Program-made: the position numbers and the translations under genes | Shown here: positions 44,432 through 52,805 of the stretch, one piece after another | How the letters are laid out: every line of letters starts with the position of its first letter | Numbering within the stretch: the first letter of the stretch is position 1 | Origin: Terrabacter sp. Root85 | GTDB taxonomy: Bacteria; Actinomycetota; Actinomycetes; Actinomycetales; Dermatophilaceae | Assembly (NCBI RefSeq): GCF_001429185.1 | Contig: NZ_LMIW01000015.1 | Coordinates: forward strand, 32,500-96,499 | Length of the DNA: 64,000 nucleotides | Direction of reading: 5' to 3' | The notes under the pieces: generated by a model | Database searches by the model: none | Told to the model about the DNA's origin: nothing | Seen by the model: the letters and a program-made list of their open reading frames with translations, nothing else

Positions 44432-45573
44432 GACGCGGTCGCCCAGGCGGTCAGCACCCGCTGCTGCTCGAAGAGGCGGTGCTCCTCGGAGCCGACGGGG
44501 TCCTTGAAGAAGAAGCCGAGGGCCGGCAGCGGGCCCACCTCGCCGCGACGCAGGGCCAGGTCGACGAGGCGCGCGAGGTCGATGACGAGCGGCGCGGCGA
44601 GGGCCGAGTCGCAGCCCTGCCACGTGAACTGCATCGACATCCGCGTGCCGAGGAAGCCGGAGAACGTCAGGTGGTCCCAGGCCGTCTTCCAGTCGCCGAG
44701 GTCGGCGATGTTGTCGATGTGGACCGGGCCGTCGACGGGGTGGCCGAGCATCGCCTCGAGGCCGCGAGCCTTGCTGCGGGCCTTGCTCTCCATCGCCTCG
44801 GGGTCGGCGAGCGTGGCACCGTCACCGCCGCCGAGGAGGTTGGTGCCGGCCCAGGAGCGGACCCGGAGCGCGCGGGCGGCGAACATCGGCGCGAGGACCG
44901 ACTTGACGAGCGTCTCGCCCGTCTTGCCGTCGCTGCCGCCCCACGGCACGCCGTGGCGCCGGGCGAGCTCCTCGAGCGCGGGCAGGCGCGCACCCGTCGA
45001 GGGGGTGAAGTCGACGAACGCGGCTCCCGCCGTGAACGCGGCCGCCGCGTAGACGGCGCTCGGTGGGAGCGGGGACTTCCCTGCAGCCCAGGCCTGCTCG
45101 AGCGCGTCGAGCGAGGCGTGCGCGGGGTCGTCGCGGACGACCGGCTCGGTGGAGCTGACGTTGACGACGACGACGCGTGCCAGCGACTCGGCCTGCGCGA
45201 ACGCGCGGATGTCGGCCGCCAGCCGCTCGACGGCGTCCGCCTGACGCTCCTCGGCGTCCCGGTGTCCGTGGCGGATCCGGCTGCAGGTGCGGTCGAGCTC
45301 GTCGGACACCAGCGCGAGAGCGGTGTGCGGGATGACGCCGGCGTCGGCGAGCTGCGCCGCGCGCTTGACGAGCGGCACGTCGGCGACGTCGTGGCCGCCG
45401 ACGACGAGGTGGTCGAGCGGGACGAGGCCGGCGCCGGCCAGGTCGGGTTGCTCGGTGACGAGCCCGTCGGGTCCGGCACCACCGGCGGTGATGAGGGCGA
45501 GGCCGGTGGCGACGGTCGTGGCGACCGAGCCGCGTGCGCCGACGAGCCAGAGTCCGGTTCGTGCGTCCGTCAT
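44428..45573 (-). CDS. Myo-inositol-1-phosphate synthase
   Basis: A 381-residue inositol-3-phosphate synthase, which converts glucose-6-phosphate to inositol phosphate using NAD. The NAD loop is LVGARGSVATTVATGLAL, VNVSSTEPV and the catalytic Lys region WGGSDGKTGETLVKSVLAPM follow, then WAGTNLLGGGDG and IADLGDWKTAWDHLTFSG. It is first in the ebo-like operon, at the position where other ebo operons have EboD (dehydroquinate-synthase-like). The ATG at 45573 follows GAGGAGA. A hairpin upstream separates it from the secreted dehydrogenase gene. Confidence 0.88.
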   Translation of the reverse strand: MTDARTGLWLVGARGSVATTVATGLALITAGGAGPDGLVTEQPDLAGAGLVPLDHLVVGGHDVADVPLVKRAAQLADAGVIPHTALALVSDELDRTCSRIRHGHRDAEERQADAVERLAADIRAFAQAESLARVVVVNVSSTEPVVRDDPAHASLDALEQAWAAGKSPLPPSAVYAAAAFTAGAAFVDFTPSTGARLPALEELARRHGVPWGGSDGKTGETLVKSVLAPMFAARALRVRSWAGTNLLGGGDGATLADPEAMESKARSKARGLEAMLGHPVDGPVHIDNIADLGDWKTAWDHLTFSGFLGTRMSMQFTWQGCDSALAAPLVIDLARLVDLALRRGEVGPLPALGFFFKDPVGSEEHRLFEQQRVLTAWATAS

Positions 45574-45598
45574 GGTCGTTCTCCTCTACGTGGTGGGG

Positions 45599-45644
45599 CC
45601 GGTGGCCCGGCGGCGGGGGCGTGTGCCCGCCGCCGGGCCACCGG
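45599..45644 (-). terminator. Strong GC-rich hairpin between sugar dehydrogenase and ebo-like operon
   Basis: Perfect 19-bp arms at 45599-45617 and 45626-45644 (each made of CCGGTGGCCCGG... and its complement) enclose an 8-nt loop. It lies directly downstream of the secreted dehydrogenase stop and upstream of the inositol-phosphate synthase start. No U tract follows, as is common in high-GC actinobacteria. Confidence 0.75.
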
Positions 45645-45650
45645 GATGGG

Positions 45651-48600
45651 TCAGCGCAGCGAGGCGATGACCGCGTTGGCGTCGCGCTGCAGGGCCGCCG
45701 AGGCCGCCGCGTCGCGGACGTTGGAGCTGGACTTCGCTGCCGCGACGAAGCCCTCGAGCTGCGAGATCGCTGCCGCGGTGCGACCACCGGCGACGTGCTT
45801 CTCGGCCTGCTGGAGACGCTTCTCGAGCTCCTTCTCACCCGTCGGGGTGACGAGTCCCTCGCGGGACAGCCGCTCCGTCAGGGCGGTGAGCGTCAGCAGC
45901 GACGTGCGGGTCGTGAAGGTCACCGTCGTGCTGCGCTCGAGACCGGCCTTGTCCTTCGCCGTGACGACGAAGGTGTGGCTGCCCAGCGAGAGCGTCCACA
46001 GGGCGAGCGGCTTGTCGGCCGCGACCGGGGTGCCGTCGACCGTGGCGGTCACGGTGTCGATGCCACTCGTCGCGTCCGTCGCCGTCCACGTCACGTCACC
46101 GGAGTTGCCGACGGTGGCGCCGTCGGTCACCCCGGACACCGCGACCGCGGGCTGGGTCTTGTCGAGCCTGACCGTCACCGAGCCGACCTGCGAGACGTTG
46201 CCGCCGTTGTCGGTGGCGCGGTAGAGCACGGTCGTCGTGCCCTCGATCGAGATCGTCAGCGCCGTGTTGGCGTTGACCCACGTGGCCCCGCCGTCGGTGG
46301 AGCGCTGGCGCGAGGTGACGGTGCCGTTGTCGGTCGCGTTGACCGTCACGGTGACGTTGCTCGTGTACCAGCCGTTCGCACCGTTCGGCGTCGCCGGGTT
46401 CAGCGTCGCCGCGACGACCGGGGGCGTGACGTCGGCGACGCCGTTGCCCACGAAGGTGAGGGAGTCGAGGACGACCCCGCCCGACGAGGTGACGTAGAGC
46501 TTGCCGGTGCCGGTGGGCTTCGACGACAGCGTCGCTGCCGCGTCGGTCCAGCCGGGGCCGTTCACCGCGATGGTCCCGAAGGGAGCCGCCGTCGGCGAGT
46601 CCCACCGGAGCGACAGGGTGCCGCTGCCGGAGGCGCGGGCCGTCACACCGGTGACGCCGACGAGGTTCGCCGGGTCCCAGGCCAGCCAGTCACCGGCATC
46701 GAACGAGGTGACCTTGCGCAGGCCGCTCGCCGAGTCGTCGTTCGTGATCTCGACGCCCTGGGTCGCGTCGGCCCACTCGGCCTCCTGCTTCTTGGGGTTG
46801 AGGATCAGCTGCTCGGTGGTGGTCGCACCGGGCAGGCCGTTGGCGCCGTTGTCGGTGTAGGTGATGACGACGACGCCGAAGATGTTCTCCGTCTCGCCGT
46901 GCTGGGTCGCGTCGGCGGGGGTCGGGATCGCGAACTGGCAGCCCGTGCCCTGGCTCAGCGGGTGGGCGTGCGCGTCGTGGCCCAGCCCGAAGGTCCAGGT
47001 CACGCGGGAGCACACCGTCGCCGTCCCGTCCTCGGGGTCGGCAGTGGTGACGGTGAACGGCACGGCCTGGCCCCAGTCGAAGAAGGCACCGTTGGGCGGC
47101 GTGGCGATGGTGACGGTCGGGGCGACGTTGCCGACGCTGATCGACGTGCTCGTCAGCCCACGACGGCCCTCGGGGTCGGTGACACGCAGTCGTGCCGTGT
47201 ACTTCCCGAGCTGGGTGTACGTGTAGCTCGCCGTGGCGCCGGTCGCGTCGAACGTGCCGTTGCCGTCGAAGTCCCACTCGTAGGTCAGGGCCCCACCCTC
47301 GGGGTCGACCGAGCCGGACGCGTCGAACCGGACCGTCAGCGGCGCGCTGCTGCTGCTGATCGGGTTCGCCGCGATCTTCGCCTGGGGCGCCTTGTTGCCG
47401 GGCGAGTAGTCGATCCGGTAGAGGCCGGCGTCGGGGTTGGCCCGGAAGAAGCCGTCGCCGTAGTCGAGGACGTAGAGCGACCCGTCCGGACCGAACTCGA
47501 TGTCGATCGGGCTGTCGGTGATCGGCTGGCCGTTCGTCTCGAGGTCCCGGTTCGGCAGGAAGTGCGTGATGTGGTCGACGGGTCCGTTGGGCCACTGCAC
47601 GTCGAACACCGCGAGGTAGTCCTGCGAGAACTCGGCGAAGAACGCCTTCTTGTCCCAGTAGGCCGGGAACTTCGTCGTCGACGGGTTGGTCGCGTCGTAG
47701 TGGTAGACCGGGCCGCCCATCGGGCCCTGGCCGCCCTGCGGGTCGAAGTCGGTCAGCTCGGGCCAGGGCTGGTGCGTGTTGTTGTCGCCGTAGTAGAGCG
47801 TCGGCGCGGTCGCCGGGGGCACCTGGGCGAGACCGGTGTTCCACGTCGAGTTGTTCAGGGCGCCGGCGCTGCAGTCGAACCACGGACCGGGCGTCGCCGT
47901 CGCGAAGTTCCACTCGTTGTAGTTCGCGTTGGGCCCGTGGCAGTAGGGCCACCCGCCGTTGACCGGCTTGGTGATGGCCGTCGACTGCCACTCGACGTAG
48001 CCCATCGGGCCGCGCTGCGCGTCGGGGGCTCCTGCGTCGGGACCGTAGTCGCCCCACGACACGGAGTTCGTGATCGGGTCGACGTCCATCCGGAACGGGT
48101 TGCGCACGCCCATGACGAAGATCTCGGGCCGCGTCTTGGCCGTGCCCGGCGTAAAGAGGTTGCCCGCCGGGATCGTGTAGGACCCGTCGGCCTCGGGATG
48201 GATGCGCAGGATCTTGCCGCGCAGGTCGTTCGTGTTGCCGGCGCCGCGACGTGAGTCGAAGCCGGGGTTGAAGCCCGGCGCGTTGTTGTTCGGCGCGAAG
48301 CCGTTGGCGCCCGGCGCGCTCGCCGGCGTGTTGTCGCCGGTCGAGAGGTAGAGGTTGCCGTCGGCGTCGAAGTCGACGTCACCGGCGACGTGGCAGCACT
48401 GGCCGCGCTGGGTCTCCACCTTGAGGATGACCTGCTCGCTCGCGAGGTCGAGCTTGTCGGCGGCGTCGTCCCAGCGGAAGCGGCTCAGCTGGTTGTAGCC
48501 CTTCCACTGGTCCCAGTAGGAGGCGTCCGCACCCGCGGGCAGGCTGTTCGGCGCCGACCCGGTCGGGGTCGTCGTCACGTACGGCGCCGTCATGGTGCGC

Positions 48601-48995
48601 GGTGCGTAGTAGAGGTAGACCCACTTGTTCGTGTCGAAGTCGGGGTCGATGGTGACGGTCTGGAGACCGTCCTCCGAGTTGTTGTAGACCGGGAGGGTGT
48701 TGACCACCTTGGTGACGCCGGTGTCGGGGTCGACCAGGCGGACGTCGCCGTTGCGGGCGGTCGTCAGCACGCGGCGGTCCGGCAGCACGGCCATGTCGAT
48801 CGGCTCACCGGTGTCCTTGGTGAGCGTGATCTTCTCGTAGTTCGACCAGTCGAGCGCCGGCTCGGAGCCGTGGTCGACCCCGTCGTGCGCCTGGGCGGGG
48901 AGGGTGGCCACGGCGCCGAGCGCCGTGCAGGCGAGGACGGCTGCCGCAGTTGTGGCAACCAGCCTCCTCGCCCTGGATCGCGAAGTAGCATTCAT
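45651..48995 (-). CDS. Secreted PQQ-type sugar dehydrogenase with PKD and carbohydrate-binding modules
   Basis: A 1114-residue exported protein with a Sec signal peptide (cleavage near AQA-HDG, residue ~36). Residues ~50-480 are a glucose/sorbosone-dehydrogenase beta-propeller (MAVLPDRRVLTTARNGDVRL, CCHVAGDVDFDADGNLYLST, VRNPFRMDVDP, GGPVYHYDATNP). A PKD domain (~495-580, FDASGSVDPEGGALTYEWDF), a beta-sandwich module with EAEWADATQGVEI (CBM-like, ~690-800), OmpL47-like repeats and a helical C-terminus follow. It likely oxidises sugars or polyols outside the cell. The ATG at 48995 follows AAGGA. PQQ use is inferred from fold only. Confidence 0.83.
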   Translation of the reverse strand: MNATSRSRARRLVATTAAAVLACTALGAVATLPAQAHDGVDHGSEPALDWSNYEKITLTKDTGEPIDMAVLPDRRVLTTARNGDVRLVDPDTGVTKVVNTLPVYNNSEDGLQTVTIDPDFDTNKWVYLYYAPRTMTAPYVTTTPTGSAPNSLPAGADASYWDQWKGYNQLSRFRWDDAADKLDLASEQVILKVETQRGQCCHVAGDVDFDADGNLYLSTGDNTPASAPGANGFAPNNNAPGFNPGFDSRRGAGNTNDLRGKILRIHPEADGSYTIPAGNLFTPGTAKTRPEIFVMGVRNPFRMDVDPITNSVSWGDYGPDAGAPDAQRGPMGYVEWQSTAITKPVNGGWPYCHGPNANYNEWNFATATPGPWFDCSAGALNNSTWNTGLAQVPPATAPTLYYGDNNTHQPWPELTDFDPQGGQGPMGGPVYHYDATNPSTTKFPAYWDKKAFFAEFSQDYLAVFDVQWPNGPVDHITHFLPNRDLETNGQPITDSPIDIEFGPDGSLYVLDYGDGFFRANPDAGLYRIDYSPGNKAPQAKIAANPISSSSAPLTVRFDASGSVDPEGGALTYEWDFDGNGTFDATGATASYTYTQLGKYTARLRVTDPEGRRGLTSTSISVGNVAPTVTIATPPNGAFFDWGQAVPFTVTTADPEDGTATVCSRVTWTFGLGHDAHAHPLSQGTGCQFAIPTPADATQHGETENIFGVVVITYTDNGANGLPGATTTEQLILNPKKQEAEWADATQGVEITNDDSASGLRKVTSFDAGDWLAWDPANLVGVTGVTARASGSGTLSLRWDSPTAAPFGTIAVNGPGWTDAAATLSSKPTGTGKLYVTSSGGVVLDSLTFVGNGVADVTPPVVAATLNPATPNGANGWYTSNVTVTVNATDNGTVTSRQRSTDGGATWVNANTALTISIEGTTTVLYRATDNGGNVSQVGSVTVRLDKTQPAVAVSGVTDGATVGNSGDVTWTATDATSGIDTVTATVDGTPVAADKPLALWTLSLGSHTFVVTAKDKAGLERSTTVTFTTRTSLLTLTALTERLSREGLVTPTGEKELEKRLQQAEKHVAGGRTAAAISQLEGFVAAAKSSSNVRDAAASAALQRDANAVIASLR

Positions 48996-49032
48996 CGGTA
49001 CGTCCTTCTTGACAGAGACGGGCGAAGCCGGT

Positions 49033-49075
49033 CCCCGGGGAGCGCGCCGCTGCAACGGCACTGCACTCCCCGGGG
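49033..49075 (-). terminator. Hairpin upstream of the secreted dehydrogenase gene
   Basis: CCCCGGGGAG (49033-49042) and CTCCCCGGGG (49066-49075) are perfect 10-bp arms in the 123-nt gap between the Tat-exported TIM-barrel gene stop (49119) and the dehydrogenase start (48995). It probably terminates or attenuates transcription before the dehydrogenase. Confidence 0.6.
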
Positions 49076-49118
49076 GTCGGCGTTTCGTGCTTCAGGCCCC
49101 GTGGGGAACGGGACGGCG

Positions 49119-50234
49119 TCAGCCGCGAAGGGCGGCCATGTTGTCGTAGCTGACCTTCGAGAGCTCCATCGACTGGTTCGGTGCCGTCGTGGCGTTGCCC
49201 GGTGCGGTGTCCATCTCCCACATCGGGTTGTGCGAGCCCTTGGCACCGACGCGACGCAGGAACGTCGAGTAGTCGATGTCGCCCTGGCCGAAGGGGGCCA
49301 TGACGTAGCCGTTGGCCTGCGTCGTGTCGATCTTGCCGTCCTTGGCGTGGAAGAGCGGGAAGCGGTTCGTCTGGGCGGCGACGACGGCGGCCGGGTCGAA
49401 AAGTGACGTGACGACCGATCCGTCCGGAGCGGTGTACGCCTTGTGCTTGTACTGCGCGACGTGCGCCCAGTAGATGTCCATCTCGAGGTAGACGTGCTTC
49501 GGGTCGGTGTTCGCGAGGAAGTGCTCGAGGCGACGGATGCCGGACGAGCGCGTCGGCCGGCCGGTCGCGTCGAGCGGCCCGCTGTCGAGCAGGAAGCTGT
49601 AGGCGATGTCGTGGTTGTGCGTGTAGAGCTTGAGGCCGTGGCGCGATGCCCGCTCGCCGTAGAAGTCCCAGCGTGCTGCGGCGGCCTCCCAGTCGGCGAC
49701 GTAGGCGCTGCTCGTCGGGTCGCTGCCCGTGCCGATGTGGCCCATGCCGAGGATGTTGGCGATCTCGCAGGCCGTGTCGAACGCCGCGATGTTGGCGTCC
49801 GTGATCGTCGACGGGACGGAGCCGTGGTTGCCCTCGGCCTGGAGGCCGAGGTCGTCGAGCCACGAGCGGAGCAGGGTCGCCCCCTCGACGGTGTTGAGGT
49901 TGGCACCACCCTCCGAGTTGGCGTTCTGGGTGAGGCCGGCGAACTCGATCTGGCGGTAGCCGATCGAGGACAGCTCGGTGAGCACCTCCTTGAAGCCGGA
50001 GGCGTACGGCGAGGTCAGCGGGTTGCGACTGACGGCATCGCGCACGGTGTAGAGGATGATGCCGCGGCGGGGCGCCGGGATGAGGACCCCGTTGGCGCCG
50101 GGGGCGGCCTGGGCCGCGGCGGCCCCGGTCACGGCGACGGCGGCCGCCATGCCGGTCGTGGCTGCGAAGAACTGGCGACGGTTGAGGCCGAGCTTGCTGA
50201 CGAGCTTGAGCGGGTTGACGTCATTGTCGTGCAT
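49119..50234 (-). CDS. Tat-exported sugar-isomerase-like TIM-barrel protein
   Basis: A 371-residue protein with a twin-arginine signal (NRRQFFAATTGMAAAVAVTG; cleavage after AQAA, residue ~44). The mature part is an xylose-isomerase-like TIM barrel: GIILYTVRDAVSRNPLTSPY, metal-site phrases LKLYTHNHDIAYSFL, VYLEMDIYWAHVAQYKHK and PLFHAKDGKIDTTQ. A folded, cofactor-containing enzyme is thus exported. The ATG at 50234 follows GAAGGAG. It lies between the Gfo/Idh/MocA oxidoreductase and the secreted dehydrogenase, fitting extracytoplasmic sugar conversion. Confidence 0.85.
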   Translation of the reverse strand: MHDNDVNPLKLVSKLGLNRRQFFAATTGMAAAVAVTGAAAAQAAPGANGVLIPAPRRGIILYTVRDAVSRNPLTSPYASGFKEVLTELSSIGYRQIEFAGLTQNANSEGGANLNTVEGATLLRSWLDDLGLQAEGNHGSVPSTITDANIAAFDTACEIANILGMGHIGTGSDPTSSAYVADWEAAAARWDFYGERASRHGLKLYTHNHDIAYSFLLDSGPLDATGRPTRSSGIRRLEHFLANTDPKHVYLEMDIYWAHVAQYKHKAYTAPDGSVVTSLFDPAAVVAAQTNRFPLFHAKDGKIDTTQANGYVMAPFGQGDIDYSTFLRRVGAKGSHNPMWEMDTAPGNATTAPNQSMELSKVSYDNMAALRG

Positions 50235-50329
50235 GTGAGCTTGCTCCTTCAGGGGGTGACAGAGACGAGACGTGCGGTTGAGCCGAATCTCCTTGTCTTT
50301 GGGCGAGGTCGGGTGCACCACCGCAGCGT

Positions 50330-51562
50330 TCAGGACATGGCCGGTGACGTCGCGTGGGCCCCGTCGATCGGGGTCCAGGACCCCTCCCGCTCCACGCTCG
50401 TCTCGACCGCCGACAGGATCCGCTGCACCTGGAGCCCGTCGGAGAAGGAAGGCCGGGGGTCGGTGCCCTCGGCGATGGCGGTCAGCAGGTCGACCGCCTG
50501 GTGGGTGAAGCCGTGCTCGTAGCCGAGCACGTGACCGGGTGGCCACCAGGACGCCACGTAGGGGTGGCTGGACTCGGTGACGAGCACCCGGGTGAAGCCG
50601 GCGTCTCGGCTGGGGACACGTCCGTCGAAGACGTGCAGGACGTTCATGTCCTCGAAGTCGAAGGCGAGCGAGCCCTCGGTCCCGTTGATCTCCAGCCGGA
50701 TCGCGTTCTTGCGGCCGTTGGCGAAGCGGGTCGCCTCGAACGTGGCGAGGGCGCCGCCGCTCATCCGCGAGACGAGGACGGCGGCGTCGTCGACGGTCAC
50801 CGGACCGGTGGTGGCCGAGCCGTTCTGGGCGGCCGAGGCACTGATCCCGCCGGTGCCGACCGTCGTCGGGTCGGCGACCGGCCGCTCGCGAACGAACGTC
50901 TCGGTGAGCGCGCTGACACCGGTGAGGTGCTCGCCCGTCACGAACTGGGCGAGGTCGACGATGTGCGCGCCGATGTCGCCGAGCGCCCCGGAGCCGGCGC
51001 GCTCCTTCTGGAGCCGCCAGGTGAGCGGCGACTGGGGGTCGACGAGCCAGTCCTGGAGGTAGGCGCCTCGGACGTGGAGGATGCGACCGAGGCGTCCCTC
51101 CGCGACGAGGCGACGCGCGTACGCGATGGCCGGGACCCGGCGGTAGGTGAACCCCACCATCGAGCGGACCCCCCGCGACCGGGCCGCCTCGGCCGCCACG
51201 ACCATCGCCTCGGCCTCCCCGACCGAGTTGGCGAGGGGCTTCTCGCAGAGCACGTGCTTGCCGGCCTCGAGCGCGGCGACCGCGATCTCGGCGTGGGTGT
51301 CGCCCGGCGTGCAGATGTCGATGATGTCGATGTCGTCACGCTCGAGCAGGCGTCGCCAGTCGGTCTCGACCCCGGCCCAGCCGAAGCGGTCGGCCGTGTT
51401 GCGCGCAGCCGCCTCGTTGCGCCCGGCCACGGCGACGAGACCCGGCGCGGCCGGCACGTCGAAGTAGCTGCGCGCGTTGCGCCAGGCCTGGGAGTGGGCC
51501 CGCCCCATGAAGGCGTAGCCGATCATCCCGACCCCGAGGGTGGGCTTGGTGGGTGTGCTCAT
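50330..51562 (-). CDS. Gfo/Idh/MocA-family oxidoreductase
   Basis: A 410-residue NAD(P)-dependent dehydrogenase: Rossmann start VGMIGYAFMGRAHSQAWRNA and the signature HVLCEKPLANSVGEAEAMV (EKP). The C-terminal alpha/beta domain holds GDIGAHIVDLAQFVTGEH, with the active-site DxGxH. Substrates in the family include inositols, glucose-fructose and amino sugars; a cyclitol is plausible given the synthase nearby. ATG at 51562 behind GAGGA. It sits between the ABC binding-protein gene and the TIM-barrel gene, separated by a hairpin from the former. Confidence 0.86.
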   Translation of the reverse strand: MSTPTKPTLGVGMIGYAFMGRAHSQAWRNARSYFDVPAAPGLVAVAGRNEAAARNTADRFGWAGVETDWRRLLERDDIDIIDICTPGDTHAEIAVAALEAGKHVLCEKPLANSVGEAEAMVVAAEAARSRGVRSMVGFTYRRVPAIAYARRLVAEGRLGRILHVRGAYLQDWLVDPQSPLTWRLQKERAGSGALGDIGAHIVDLAQFVTGEHLTGVSALTETFVRERPVADPTTVGTGGISASAAQNGSATTGPVTVDDAAVLVSRMSGGALATFEATRFANGRKNAIRLEINGTEGSLAFDFEDMNVLHVFDGRVPSRDAGFTRVLVTESSHPYVASWWPPGHVLGYEHGFTHQAVDLLTAIAEGTDPRPSFSDGLQVQRILSAVETSVEREGSWTPIDGAHATSPAMS

Positions 51563-51620
51563 GACGTCCTCACATCCGATGTGGGGTGGTACCGCTGACG
51601 GTTCGGTCCTGCGTGCGGTG

Positions 51621-51657
51621 CGGTGCCCGCGTCACCGGTGCGGCGGCGCGGGCACCG
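51621..51657 (-). terminator. Hairpin downstream of the sugar-binding-protein gene
   Basis: CGGTGCCCGCG (51621-51631) and CGCGGGCACCG (51647-51657) form an 11-bp stem in the 100-nt gap between the ABC binding-protein stop and the oxidoreductase start. It may act as a partial terminator that sets unequal expression of transporter and enzymes. Confidence 0.6.
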
Positions 51658-51662
51658 ACCGG

Positions 51663-52721
51663 TCAGGACTCGAAGCCGAGAGGCAGGTACTGCTCGACGT
51701 TCTCCTTGGTCACGACGGGCGCGTTGAGGACGACGCGGTTGGGCACCTCGACCTGGACGAGGTCGCTCAGACCCTTGTTCTGGGCGATGAGGCGCGCGAG
51801 CTTGATGCCGTCAGCAGCCTGGGTCGGCGGGTAGATGACCGTGGCCTCCATCTTGCCCTCCTGGATCCAGCGCATCGCGTTGGCCGAACCGGCACCGCCG
51901 ATGAAGGCCATCTCGTGGCGGTTGGCCTGGTCGAGGGCAGCCATGACGCCGACACCCTGGTCGTCGTCGTGGTTCCAGAGGACGTCGATCTTCGGTGCGG
52001 CCTGGAGCAGGTTGGACGCCTGCTTCTCACCGGACTCGACCGTGAACTCGGCCGCGACCCGGTTGTCGACGGTCTGGTTGCACGCCTTGAGCGCGTCGGC
52101 GAAGCCCTTGCTGCGGTCCTGGGTCAGGGGCAGGGCGTCGATGCCGGCGATCTCGGCGATGACCGGGTTGGTGAGGTTCTTGTCCTTGACGATCTTGCAG
52201 GCGTAGGTGCCGGCCGAGACGCCCATGCCGTAGTTGTCACCGAGGATCGTCGCGCGGGCGGCGAACGGGCTCGAGAACTCACGGTCGACGTTGATGACGG
52301 GGATGCCGGCCTGCATCGCCTTGGTCGCGATCTCGGTGAGCGCAGCGCCGTCCGTCGGGAGCAGCACGATGGCGTCGACCTTGTCGTTGATGAAGGTCTC
52401 GATCTGGGCGATCTGGGCGCTGGCGTCGTTGGTGCCCTCGGCGGCCTTGAGCTCGATGTCGCTGTACTTCTTCGCCTCGGCGAGGGCCGAGTTGTTGACG
52501 GCGGCGAGCCAGCCGTGGTCGGCGGCCGGTCCGGAGAAGCCGATGACGACCTTCTTGCCGGGGGCGTCGTTGTCGCTCACGGCGTTGCTGGCCTGCTGGG
52601 TCGAGGCCGCGGGAGTCGTGGCCGGGTCGTTGCTCGTGCACCCGGCGGCGACGAGTGCCGAGCTCAGGGCGACCGCCAGGACGGCGATGCGCTTGGTCGA
52701 ACGGGAGAGTGATGCGGACAC
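51663..52721 (-). CDS. Ribose-type ABC substrate-binding lipoprotein
   Basis: A 352-residue lipoprotein (lipobox VAAGC, Cys28) of the RbsB/periplasmic-binding-protein family. The sugar-binding fold starts VVIGFSGPAADHGWLAAVNN and continues through QIETFINDKVDAIVLLPTDG, with an NVDREFSS hinge region and DVLWNHDDDQGVGV. The GTG at 52721 follows AGGAG. It is the extracellular receptor for the transporter encoded upstream on the same strand; the ligand could be a pentose, cyclitol or amino sugar. Confidence 0.87.
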   Translation of the reverse strand: MSASLSRSTKRIAVLAVALSSALVAAGCTSNDPATTPAASTQQASNAVSDNDAPGKKVVIGFSGPAADHGWLAAVNNSALAEAKKYSDIELKAAEGTNDASAQIAQIETFINDKVDAIVLLPTDGAALTEIATKAMQAGIPVINVDREFSSPFAARATILGDNYGMGVSAGTYACKIVKDKNLTNPVIAEIAGIDALPLTQDRSKGFADALKACNQTVDNRVAAEFTVESGEKQASNLLQAAPKIDVLWNHDDDQGVGVMAALDQANRHEMAFIGGAGSANAMRWIQEGKMEATVIYPPTQAADGIKLARLIAQNKGLSDLVQVEVPNRVVLNAPVVTKENVEQYLPLGFES

Positions 52722-52805
52722 GCTGACTCCTATGTGAGCGAAGAGGGTGGTGCGGTGTGAGTGGTGCTCTGCCGTGCTGGTGGTGCTGTCGACCGGGCCG
52801 TTCGG

